14,021 nucleotides of DNA. Source: Cellvibrionales bacterium UBA3090 (GTDB lineage Bacteria > Pseudomonadota > Gammaproteobacteria > Pseudomonadales > Porticoccaceae). The stretch is taken from NCBI GenBank assembly GCA_002367235.1, contig DFBC01000059.1:1368-15388 (forward strand). Direction: 5' to 3'. The translations under genes and the position numbers were made by a program. Positions 1-7,474 of the stretch are shown one piece after another (the first letter of the stretch is position 1; each line of letters opens with the position of its first letter). Under the pieces are notes generated by a model, which was not told where the DNA came from, did no database searches, and saw only the letters and a list, made by a program, of their open reading frames with translations.

Positions 1-1335
1 GCCCAGGAAGTACTCGATACGTTTAAGGTGTTGTCGCAACAACCGCCTTCTGTGTTGGGTGCCTACATTATTTCCATGGCGACACACCCTTCCGATGTGT
101 TGGCTGTGCGTTTGTTGCAGCAAAAATCCGGTTGCCAGCACCCCCAACGTATCGTGCCACTGTTTGAAACACTGGCCGATCTGGAGGGTGCAGCAGAAGC
201 GATCAACCGCCTGCTCTCCATCGATGACTATAAGAACACTATTAATGGTCATCAGGAAGTGATGATCGGCTATTCCGACTCGGCAAAAGATGCCGGTTTC
301 TTTGCCGCCTCCTGGGGGCAATATCGGGCACAGGAATCCATCAACGCGGTGTGCGAAAACCACGGAATACACCTGACGTTTTTCCATGGTCGAGGGGGTT
401 CTGCCAGCCGCGGTGGCGGCCCTGCCCACGATGCCTTGTTATCGCAACCGCCGGGGACAATAAACGGCAGTGTCCGTGTAACCGAGCAGGGGGAAATGAT
501 CCAGTTTAAATTCGGCCTGCACGAACTCGCTATTCGTAATTTAGAGCTGTATACCACCGGTACACTGGAAGCCTCACTCGCACCGCCCTCGGAACCAAAG
601 CAAAGCTGGCGCGATATGATGCAGCAATTATCTGATGTTTCTGTATTGGAATACCGTCGCATTGTGCATCACGATTCACGCTTCGTCCCGTATTTCCGAG
701 CCGTCACACCGGAGATGGAACTGCGCCGCCTGGCGCTGGGAAGCCGCCCGGCGAAACGTCATGCAAGCGGTGGTGTGGAAACCCTGCGGGCCATTCCCTG
801 GGTATTTGCCTGGACACAAATGCGCTTTATGTTGCCGGCCTGGTTGGGTACCGGCAAAGCCTTGATGGATGCCACCGAGCAAGGCCAGCAGGCATTACTG
901 CAAGAGATGCAACAAAACTGGACTTTTTTCGGCATGTTGATGGATATGCAGGAAATGGTGATTGCTAAAGTGGATAGCCGTGTTGCCGCCTATTACGAGC
1001 ACCGGCTGTTGAGTGTGGTACAGGAAAAAGGTGTTGATACCGATACTGAGACAAATCAAGACGCGCTCATTGCATTAGGCGAAGAACTACAAGCGGGGTT
1101 GGCACAGGCAACCGCAGCCATTAAAAAAATAAGTGGCCATGAATTACTGCACAACAACCCCGTGTTGCAACATTCAATTATGCGCCGCAATCCCTACATT
1201 GATCCCCTGCATATTACCCAAGTGGAGTTGATGCGGCGTTTGCGTGCACACGACTCCGATGAGGAGCCACTGTTAGAGCAAGGCTTAATGGTCTCTATTG
1301 CGGGTATTGCCGCAGGCTTAAGGAATACAGGCTAG
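1..1335 (+). CDS. ppc: Phosphoenolpyruvate carboxylase, C-terminal half (5' end outside window)
   Basis: This enzyme carboxylates phosphoenolpyruvate with bicarbonate to oxaloacetate, the anaplerotic feed of the TCA cycle, in the cytoplasm. The frame is open from base 1, so the start lies outside the window; about 444 residues are visible of roughly 880 usual for the family. Visible family signatures, in order, are GAYIISMA and PSDVLAV, the catalytic loop FHGRGG (its GRGG at bases 388-399) followed by a second Gly-rich stretch, VTEQGEMIQFKFG, GSRPAKR, IPWVFAWTQ, EMVIAKVDSR (the Lys matches the allosteric aspartate-site Lys of the E. coli enzyme), RRNPYIDPLH and the C-terminal GLRNTG, whose Asn is also an aspartate-site residue. 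The protein is therefore intact here and probably aspartate-inhibited (inference from family). It ends in TAG, 89 bases before the next gene. Confidence 0.98.
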   Translation, partial: AQEVLDTFKVLSQQPPSVLGAYIISMATHPSDVLAVRLLQQKSGCQHPQRIVPLFETLADLEGAAEAINRLLSIDDYKNTINGHQEVMIGYSDSAKDAGFFAASWGQYRAQESINAVCENHGIHLTFFHGRGGSASRGGGPAHDALLSQPPGTINGSVRVTEQGEMIQFKFGLHELAIRNLELYTTGTLEASLAPPSEPKQSWRDMMQQLSDVSVLEYRRIVHHDSRFVPYFRAVTPEMELRRLALGSRPAKRHASGGVETLRAIPWVFAWTQMRFMLPAWLGTGKALMDATEQGQQALLQEMQQNWTFFGMLMDMQEMVIAKVDSRVAAYYEHRLLSVVQEKGVDTDTETNQDALIALGEELQAGLAQATAAIKKISGHELLHNNPVLQHSIMRRNPYIDPLHITQVELMRRLRAHDSDEEPLLEQGLMVSIAGIAAGLRNTG

Positions 1336-1344
1336 GGGGCAGCC

Positions 1345-1359
1345 GAAAGGCAGCCTTTC
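1345..1359 (+). terminator. Possible hairpin just after ppc
   Basis: Ten bases after the ppc stop lies the near-perfect palindrome GAAAGGC-A-GCCTTTC. It can fold as a 6-bp stem with a 3-base loop. No T-run follows, so it is not a classical intrinsic terminator; it could stabilise the ppc 3' end or act with Rho. The same spot carries a direct repeat, GGCAGCC-GAAA-GGCAGCC. Confidence 0.3.
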
Positions 1360-1424
1360 ACCACCGGGACTACACTACATAGAACCCAACATAATTGGTC
1401 GCTTGATTATTGTGAGGTTTTTAC

Positions 1425-1952
1425 ATGGCCAAAATTGAGTTTGTTATTGCTGATATTACTGAGCTGGATATCGAGGCGATTGTGTTTCCTGCCCACAAGC
1501 ATTTAGTACGGGGGAGAGGACTTTCTGGACAAATTTTTGATTTGGCTGGTGAACTGCTGGTGGCATATTGCCGTCGGATGGATGACTGCCCTATTGGTGA
1601 AGCGAGAATCACACCGGGTTTTAACCTACCAGCCAAGTACCTGATACACACGGTCACGCCCATGTGGAGCGGCGGCGACCAGTGGGGTTCTATCGTGCTG
1701 GAACAGTTGCGCCATTGTTATGAAAACAGCATTAAGGTCGCACTGAAGAACAGCATTAAATCCCTGGCATTTGCCTCATTGGGGTCTGGTCACAATAAGA
1801 TACCCCACGAGATTGCATCCCGCCTTGGGATGGAGGTGTTACATAAGCGCAGGAATGACTTTGAACGCCTGGTGGTATGCTCTCGCAGTCGAACCAGCAA
1901 CAACGTTTGGCTCGAGGCCAGTAAAAAGATACATCGCCACCAGAACGCCTAA
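1425..1952 (+). CDS. Macro-domain-like protein with eroded ADP-ribose-binding motifs
   Basis: This 175-residue protein shows a whole macro-domain fold signature. Canonical macro domains bind ADP-ribose and many hydrolyse it. The canonical plan is GDIT, VNAAN, a GGGGV loop, then GEA-I, LPA-YVIHTVGPxW and an STGxxGYP loop. Here the order is kept: ADIT (residues 9-12), DIEAIV, then FPAHKHLVRGRGLSG, AG at 41-42, IGEARIT, LPAKYLIHTVTPMW, and SLGSGHNKIP. The two Asn of the VNAAN motif are replaced (Phe21 and His24) and the Gly run is broken by Arg29 and Arg31, so standard ADP-ribose hydrolysis is doubtful. The tail after the domain is basic (KKIHRHQ). The ATG is preceded by a GTGAGG ribosome site at good spacing. 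It stands alone between ppc and the exported protein. Fold assignment is firm; ligand and function are unknown. Confidence 0.8.
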   Translation: MAKIEFVIADITELDIEAIVFPAHKHLVRGRGLSGQIFDLAGELLVAYCRRMDDCPIGEARITPGFNLPAKYLIHTVTPMWSGGDQWGSIVLEQLRHCYENSIKVALKNSIKSLAFASLGSGHNKIPHEIASRLGMEVLHKRRNDFERLVVCSRSRTSNNVWLEASKKIHRHQNA

Positions 1953-2075
1953 ACGACCATAAAACAGCACTTCAATTCATTTCTTTAAACTTTTAATTAT
2001 GGACCCGTTTCGCGTTTCTGCCAGATAAGTTGTCTATCTCTATACTTGCTATATAGCTTTTTCAGGCCATTAAGT

Positions 2076-4316
2076 ATGAAGTCAAAAGCGCTCAGAATTT
2101 CAATAGTGGTTGTGATTATTCTCACATTACCAGCCATTGTCGCCTGGGCTGCGTTGGTTAATCTGCTGCCCTCTGACAAGTATGCCCTTCGAACAAAAGT
2201 ATTGGCCTCCCCGCCATCCGTTGAACAGCCGCTTACCCCCTATCAGGGGCCTCACCCAAGCCAATGGTCGCGTAGCGAAGACCCCTATCCCTACCCTATC
2301 AAGCTCGGTAGCGTAGGCCCGGTGAAACCACTGTATGACATCAATCTGCAATACCCGTTTGCCTGCGGAGGCGATCGATCACGACTGGGGCAACCGCTCA
2401 TAGACAACACTGAACAATGGGGTATTGCTGTCACCCACACGGATACCCAGACGGGCGAGCTTCGCAATGGTTTCAGCAAGGACTGTCTGTATCCAACACA
2501 GGCTTTGTACCTGTACAACCGCGCAGGCACTGAAAAATTTTACCCACTGGAACAGGCGCAAGGTGATATTGCTCAAATCAACATTAACGGGCAAACCATC
2601 GACTTTATCATCCGCGTTGAAATGGGCACGATTAACCGGTTTATCTACACCATAGCCGCACTCAAAGGCCCTGAAGGCTCTCTGGCCAACCCGGATGCCC
2701 GGTACTGGAACAAACGTCTTATTTACCAATTCCGCGGTGGCGTAGGCATCGGTTACCGCCAGGGGCGAACCACCCCAAATGCCATACCCGAAAGACGCTT
2801 TGAACAACTGAAACTAGGCTATGCCATTGCTTACTCCACGGCAAATCAGACCTCCAATCATTATGATATCTGGTTGGCTGAAGACACGGCCCTCAGGGTC
2901 AAGCGGCAGTTCAGCTCGCTGTATGGAAAACCCCGCTACACCATAGGCATAGGCGGTTCAGGCGGCGCCATTCAACAGTATCTGATTGGCCAGAATGGCT
3001 CCGACCTTCTGGATGGAGCACTCGCCTTATACGCTTATCCCGATATGCTCAGCCAAACGCTCTATGCACTCGACTGTGAGTTGATGGAATACTACTTTGA
3101 TGTCAATGCAGAGAGTCCCCGCTGGCGCAACTGGGAACAGCGCCAACTGGTTGAGGGACTCAATAGCAAAACTCATCCCGCGGACGACAAGAGCTATATT
3201 TATGAAGCCGCGATGGTAGCGCAGGGATTGCTGCCACGCTGGCCAACCGGGAGTAGTGAATGTGTTCGTGGTTGGCGCGGTCTTACTCCGCTCGTCAACA
3301 ATCCCGCCTATGTTCACTTTATGTCACGTTTCAGCCCGCAGCTTCAAGCCTCCACGCGATGGAGCCACTGGGATAGCCTGGCTTATATCTATGGGCGTCG
3401 TCCAAACGGTTACGCCTTCCGCACCTGGGATAATGTCGGTGTACAGTATGGTTTACGTGCGCTTAAACGCGGCCAGATCAGTATCCGGGAATTTTTGCAC
3501 CTGAATGCCAATATTGGTGGGTGGAAATCGCCCGAGATGATGACGCAGGAGAACTTTTGGCGGCTCAACGGCCATGGTTCTTTCTGGGAATTTAGTCCCT
3601 GGAGCCATCACAACATGAACTTGAGCCCGGACAATGGAAAAACCCCAGCAACTCGAACCCGAGGTGATATTGAGGCTATTCAAGCCGCCTACCGGGCAGG
3701 TCATATTTTTGTTGGACAGTTAAATATTCCGGTCATCGATGTTCGCCACTACCTTGAGCAAGATTTGGATATGCATCACGTCAGCGCTTCATTTTCTGCC
3801 CGGTTACGTTTGTTGAAACAGCAAGGGCATCACGATAATCAACTGATATGGGTGGCTGACAAGCGTTTTGACCCAACCCCCCAGGCGATTGAAGCAATGT
3901 CTCAGTGGCTCGAAAACCAACGCAGGTATAAAACCAAAGCATTCCGACACACCCGACCCGCCAGCCTTCAAGATCGCTGCTATGACCAACAGGGGCAGGT
4001 TATCGCCAATGGCTCCCATGTCTGGGATGGTGAGTGGAACCATCAGGAAAATGGTGTCTGCACGAAGCACTATCCGATTTACAGCACCTCTCGAATAGAG
4101 GCCGGGGGAAATTTAAATGGCGATACCTTTAAGTGCCAACTGATGAGCATCGACGACGCGTTGATAAAAGGACTCTATGCACCTATCGACATGACGCCAC
4201 ACCGGAACCGCCTGGAACAGATTTTTCCCGATGGAATTTGCGACTACACCAAGCCCGACCAGGGGCTGCCAGAGAAGTTGATAGTCAATGGCAGGTTAGT
4301 TAAAAAAGGGGGTTAG
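2076..4316 (+). CDS. Large exported DUF6351-like protein (putative alpha/beta hydrolase)
   Basis: This 746-residue protein has a basic start (MKSKALR) and one hydrophobic stretch at about residues 8-29, read as a signal peptide or N-terminal anchor; the rest is soluble and presumably periplasmic or extracellular. I chose ATG 2076, which places the signal at the very N-terminus; an in-frame TTG at 2046 would add ten residues and no better ribosome site. A nucleophile-elbow-like motif, YTIGIGGSGGAIQQYL, puts the candidate Ser at residue 295. The C-terminus has GDTFKCQL and FPDGICDYTKPDQG. From memory, these two regions match the uncharacterised DUF6351 family, whose elbow usually reads TGCSGG; here the Cys is Gly. 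It is Trp-, Tyr- and Pro-rich, as exported enzymes often are. Substrate unknown; an ester-cleaving role is only inference. It converges with the ABC operon. Confidence 0.75.
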   Translation: MKSKALRISIVVVIILTLPAIVAWAALVNLLPSDKYALRTKVLASPPSVEQPLTPYQGPHPSQWSRSEDPYPYPIKLGSVGPVKPLYDINLQYPFACGGDRSRLGQPLIDNTEQWGIAVTHTDTQTGELRNGFSKDCLYPTQALYLYNRAGTEKFYPLEQAQGDIAQININGQTIDFIIRVEMGTINRFIYTIAALKGPEGSLANPDARYWNKRLIYQFRGGVGIGYRQGRTTPNAIPERRFEQLKLGYAIAYSTANQTSNHYDIWLAEDTALRVKRQFSSLYGKPRYTIGIGGSGGAIQQYLIGQNGSDLLDGALALYAYPDMLSQTLYALDCELMEYYFDVNAESPRWRNWEQRQLVEGLNSKTHPADDKSYIYEAAMVAQGLLPRWPTGSSECVRGWRGLTPLVNNPAYVHFMSRFSPQLQASTRWSHWDSLAYIYGRRPNGYAFRTWDNVGVQYGLRALKRGQISIREFLHLNANIGGWKSPEMMTQENFWRLNGHGSFWEFSPWSHHNMNLSPDNGKTPATRTRGDIEAIQAAYRAGHIFVGQLNIPVIDVRHYLEQDLDMHHVSASFSARLRLLKQQGHHDNQLIWVADKRFDPTPQAIEAMSQWLENQRRYKTKAFRHTRPASLQDRCYDQQGQVIANGSHVWDGEWNHQENGVCTKHYPIYSTSRIEAGGNLNGDTFKCQLMSIDDALIKGLYAPIDMTPHRNRLEQIFPDGICDYTKPDQGLPEKLIVNGRLVKKGG

Positions 4317-4358
4317 AAACGGGGACAAAGTGATTTTCATCTCGAGCATTTTTTAACT

Positions 4359-5555
4359 CTACTCGCCCCTTAACGCATCGATTGGACTCAGCCGGGTTGC
4401 ATTCATCGCCGGTCTCACCCCCGCCATCAATCCAACCACCATGGACACCAGCAATGACACCACGACAATGTCGGGCTTTAAAGCCATGGGAAGTGCCGGA
4501 ACAAATAGCTGGAGCAGCAAGACCACCAGGGCAACCGTCAACACACCGGTGAGACCACCGATTAACCCCAACATTACCGCTTCACCGAGAAATAGGTTGC
4601 GCACCAGACTGCGGGTGCACCCCATAGCTCGCAGCAGTCCCACTTCGCTGGTACGTTCGGTGACCGTAATCATTAAAATTGTTGAAATTCCAACCGCTCC
4701 GACCAGCAAAGAAATGGCACCAAGCCCCCCTCCTGCGTATTTAAGAATTTGCAGAATGTTGTCCATGGTTTCCATCATTTGGTCTTGAGTAATCAGCGTG
4801 AAGTCTTCAAAACTGTGGCGTTCAATTAACAGCTTTTTAATATTTTTTGTCAGGGTTTTTGTCGCCACGGCGGGACTATAAAAAACATCCACCTCCATTA
4901 GGCTTTCGCGGTTAAACAACTGTAGGCCTTTATTGGCGGGGATATAAATCATGTCATCCAGATCTGTACCGAGAAATTGCCCCTTCGGTGCGGTGACACC
5001 GACCACCCGGAATCGATTGCCGCCCACATGAACAAACTCGCCCAGCGGGTTACTGTTGCCGAATAACTCCTGTTTTAATTTACTTCCCAAGACGGCAAAG
5101 GCTCTGGCCCGGGACATATCCTCCACCGGCAAAAATGTGCCCTGTGCAATCTCCAGCTTCCAGGCTTTGTCGGCCAATGCTCCTACGCCCGCCACATCGG
5201 TATAACGACTCATCCCTTTGGCTTTGATTTGAGCCGTACCCATGACCACTGGCACAACTTCCTCGACACCAGAAATACGGGCCAATGCCTCCGCATCGTC
5301 CAGCGACAGCGGCCGGGTCGTATTGAGAATACCACTGAGGCCAAATGTTTCTGTTTTTCCCGGTGTTATCGCGACGATGTGACTGCCAAACTGAGTGAAT
5401 TCCTGAATGACAAACTGGCGTAAGCCTTCGCCCAAGGAACTGAGCAACACCATAGCGGCGATACCAATTGCAAAGCCCACAATGGTCAATATGGAGCGCA
5501 TGCGTTGCATCCATAGCGCCCAAATCACCCAACGAAGATAGTCTAGAAATCTCAT
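4359..5555 (-). CDS. MacB-type ABC transporter permease (second permease of the operon)
   Basis: This 398-residue inner-membrane permease is the last gene of the exporter operon. Topology follows the MacB plan: one N-terminal membrane segment (about residues 21-40, ending in LLSSLGEGLR), a large periplasmic domain (about 45-270, including GTDLDDMIYIP), then three C-terminal segments. Between segments 2 and 3 lies the coupling motif ERTSEVGLLRAMGCTRSLV, and the protein ends with the typical SPIDALRGE. No ATPase domain is fused, so it must use the separate ATPase upstream. I chose the ATG at 5555: it lies 7 bases after the TGA of the preceding permease, an AAGGGTG ribosome site sits just upstream, and homology starts there. 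The open frame continues 66 codons further up but that stretch overlaps the previous gene and looks like shadow sequence. Confidence 0.93.
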   Translation of the reverse strand: MRFLDYLRWVIWALWMQRMRSILTIVGFAIGIAAMVLLSSLGEGLRQFVIQEFTQFGSHIVAITPGKTETFGLSGILNTTRPLSLDDAEALARISGVEEVVPVVMGTAQIKAKGMSRYTDVAGVGALADKAWKLEIAQGTFLPVEDMSRARAFAVLGSKLKQELFGNSNPLGEFVHVGGNRFRVVGVTAPKGQFLGTDLDDMIYIPANKGLQLFNRESLMEVDVFYSPAVATKTLTKNIKKLLIERHSFEDFTLITQDQMMETMDNILQILKYAGGGLGAISLLVGAVGISTILMITVTERTSEVGLLRAMGCTRSLVRNLFLGEAVMLGLIGGLTGVLTVALVVLLLQLFVPALPMALKPDIVVVSLLVSMVVGLMAGVRPAMNATRLSPIDALRGE

Positions 5556-5562
5556 AAGGCAA

Positions 5563-6780
5563 TCACCCTTGTCCCGCCTGACCCCGAAGTGCCAACACCG
5601 GGTCGAGGGCCGCAGCCCTGCGGGCCGGCATCCATGAAAAGACCAATCCGGCCAACAACGCGGTACCCACTGCTGCAGGCATTGACCACCAGGGAGGCGC
5701 CATAGGAAATACCGGCCAGATACGCCCGATGACGAGCACCACTGACCAGGCAAAAATAATTCCAGCCAGTGAGCCCAGCGAAACCAGCATCAGCGATTCG
5801 CCAAGAAACAACTGGCGCACCTGGGCGCTGCTGGCACCGATGGCTTTTAGCAAACCAATTTCACGTCTTCGCTGACTCACTGAAATTAAGCTGAGATTCA
5901 TAATCAGAATACCCGCCACCAGTAAACTAATGGCAGCAATGGCAGCAATGGCCAACGTTAACGTGGATAAGATATTGTCGAAGGAAGCCAGCATGGCATC
6001 CTGACTGATCAGGGTAATATCCTCATCACCCTCGTGCCGCTCGCGAATAATCTCCTTAATGCGTTTTTCAGTTCGAGGCAGATCGGCATTCCCGGCAAGT
6101 TCGATCAACACTCGGAACAGTCCCGGCGTATTAAACATTTGTTCCGCCGTGCGAACCGGCACAATGATCATGTCGCTCAAGTCCATACCCAGAGATTCCC
6201 CGCGTTCGACCAGCACCCCAACAACACGCAGACGGCGACCTCCAGCCCTGACCCACTCGCCAATGGCGCGATCGTGACCAAACAACTCACGCTTGAGCTT
6301 TGCACCCAGCACACAGACCGCCATCGCTTCACTCCGAGTTCTATCGGGCAGAATCTTTCCCTGCGACACCTCTAGCTGGCGAACCTGAAAGATGGCGGGG
6401 GTACTCCCCAAGACAATAGCTTCACGGGATAAACTGTCCACGGCAATGCTGGTGGTACCGGCTATCACCGGTGCTACGGCATTTATTGAGGGGATACGAG
6501 CCAACGCCTGAGCATCTTCCAGCGTCAGGTCTCTCGGCGCAGTGCCATAGATAGGCGGCGAACCGCCAGTTGTTTCCTTGCGACCGGGTAAAATGATCAG
6601 CAATTGATTACCCAATGCTGAAAATTCCTGATTCACGTAACGGCGAGCGCCTTCGCCTAAACTTGTGAGTAAAATGACGGAAGCAACACCTAACCCCACC
6701 GCCAGCAATAACAATCCAGTACGAATCCGGTGCCGCACAAAAATCTGCCAGTTAAAGCGTATCTGATCAGCCAGGTACAT
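5563..6780 (-). CDS. MacB-type ABC transporter permease (first permease of the operon)
   Basis: This 405-residue inner-membrane permease is related to, but clearly different from, the next gene, so the two probably form a heterodimer (inference). It has a first membrane segment at about residues 21-40 (ending LLTSLGEGARR), a periplasmic MacB-like domain containing LGAKLKRELFG and GMDLSDMIIVP, and three C-terminal segments with the coupling motif RRREIGLLKAIGASSAQV. The end, DPVLALRGQ, is typical. I prefer ATG 6780, which overlaps the ATPase gene by 14 bases; a GTG at 6807 is in frame but has no ribosome site. Overlap with the ATPase gene and the 7-base gap to the next permease indicate one transcript and coupled translation. 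Confidence 0.93.
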   Translation of the reverse strand: MYLADQIRFNWQIFVRHRIRTGLLLLAVGLGVASVILLTSLGEGARRYVNQEFSALGNQLLIILPGRKETTGGSPPIYGTAPRDLTLEDAQALARIPSINAVAPVIAGTTSIAVDSLSREAIVLGSTPAIFQVRQLEVSQGKILPDRTRSEAMAVCVLGAKLKRELFGHDRAIGEWVRAGGRRLRVVGVLVERGESLGMDLSDMIIVPVRTAEQMFNTPGLFRVLIELAGNADLPRTEKRIKEIIRERHEGDEDITLISQDAMLASFDNILSTLTLAIAAIAAISLLVAGILIMNLSLISVSQRRREIGLLKAIGASSAQVRQLFLGESLMLVSLGSLAGIIFAWSVVLVIGRIWPVFPMAPPWWSMPAAVGTALLAGLVFSWMPARRAAALDPVLALRGQAGQG

Positions 6781-7474
6781 ACTTAGCACCCGCTCCGGCT
6801 TCAGCACTTATATCTGTTTCAATCCGTCCGTCCACCATGTGAATTTGACGGCGAGCCCGCTGCCCCAGATTGAGATCGTGAGTCACTACGAGCAATGTAA
6901 TGCCTTCGGCATTGAGGTTTTCCAGCACGGCGATAATTTCACGCCCAGAGGCCTGATCCAAATTACCCGTGGGCTCATCTGCCAACAGTATTCGAGGCTT
7001 CATCACAATAGCTCGGGCTATAGCCACCCGCTGCAACTGCCCCCCCGAAAGCTGGTTCGGGTGATGACCGGACCAGGCCTCTAAACCGACTTGGGCAAGA
7101 ACTTCTTGTGCCGCGGTACGGCGCTCCCGCACCGACACACCGGCCAACATCATCGGCAGCTCGACATTTTCCAAGGTCGTGAGGCGATTCACCAAATGAA
7201 ACGACTGGAAAATAAAACCAATTTGCTCCCCTCGAAGGCGAGCTCGCTGTTCTTCAGGCAAGCGCTCGGTATGAGAGCCGTCCAGTAGATAGCTCCCGCT
7301 GTCGGGTCGATCCAGCAAACCGATCATATTCAGCAGTGTCGATTTCCCAGAGCCCGACGGCCCCATCACCGATATGTATTCGCCTTCCTGGGCGACTAGG
7401 TCTACTTCTCTGAGCGCTCTCAGAGGTGTCTCGCCAATCAGATATGTCTTGCTGACCTGCTGAAGCTCAATCAT
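6767..7474 (-). CDS. ABC transporter ATP-binding protein, LolD/MacB type
   Basis: This 235-residue cytoplasmic ATPase powers the two permeases downstream. All key motifs are intact: Walker A GPSGSGKST (residues 38-46), Q-loop Gln90 in FIFQSFHL, signature LSGGQ (142-146), Walker B ILLADEPTGNLD starting at 162, and the switch His199 in VTHD. The stretch LLNMIGLLDRPDSG and the phrase DEPTGNLD are typical of the MacB/LolD subfamily that works with four-segment permeases. ATG 7474 overlaps the adaptor stop by 8 bases and begins the usual MIELQQVSKTY; a longer reading adds ten unconserved residues. The tail after VDGRIETD is short and variable. Confidence 0.95.
   Translation of the reverse strand: MIELQQVSKTYLIGETPLRALREVDLVAQEGEYISVMGPSGSGKSTLLNMIGLLDRPDSGSYLLDGSHTERLPEEQRARLRGEQIGFIFQSFHLVNRLTTLENVELPMMLAGVSVRERRTAAQEVLAQVGLEAWSGHHPNQLSGGQLQRVAIARAIVMKPRILLADEPTGNLDQASGREIIAVLENLNAEGITLLVVTHDLNLGQRARRQIHMVDGRIETDISAEAGAGAKYVPG

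Noticed and set aside
270..662. 130-codon minus-strand frame
   Set aside because: It is antisense to the catalytic region of ppc, which is strongly conserved at protein level.
1353..1424. Promoter for the macro-domain gene with CATAAT as -10
   Set aside because: CATAAT is a fair match, but no -35 element with acceptable spacing is present.
2379..2807. 142-codon minus-strand frame
   Set aside because: It is antisense to the DUF6351-like gene, without start signals or recognisable motifs.
4317..4358. Possible bidirectional terminator between the convergent genes
   Set aside because: There is a T-run, but only 3-4 bp stems (CGAG/CTCG) with a large loop could be found, which is too weak to call.
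5080..5562. Open frame of 160 codons on the minus strand
   Set aside because: It is an out-of-frame reading of the second MacB-type permease on the same strand, rich in Cys, Arg and Gly and lacking any membrane pattern.
5556..5753. 66-codon N-terminal extension of the second permease
   Set aside because: It overlaps the upstream permease, has no permease-like sequence, and a good ribosome site marks the ATG at 5555.
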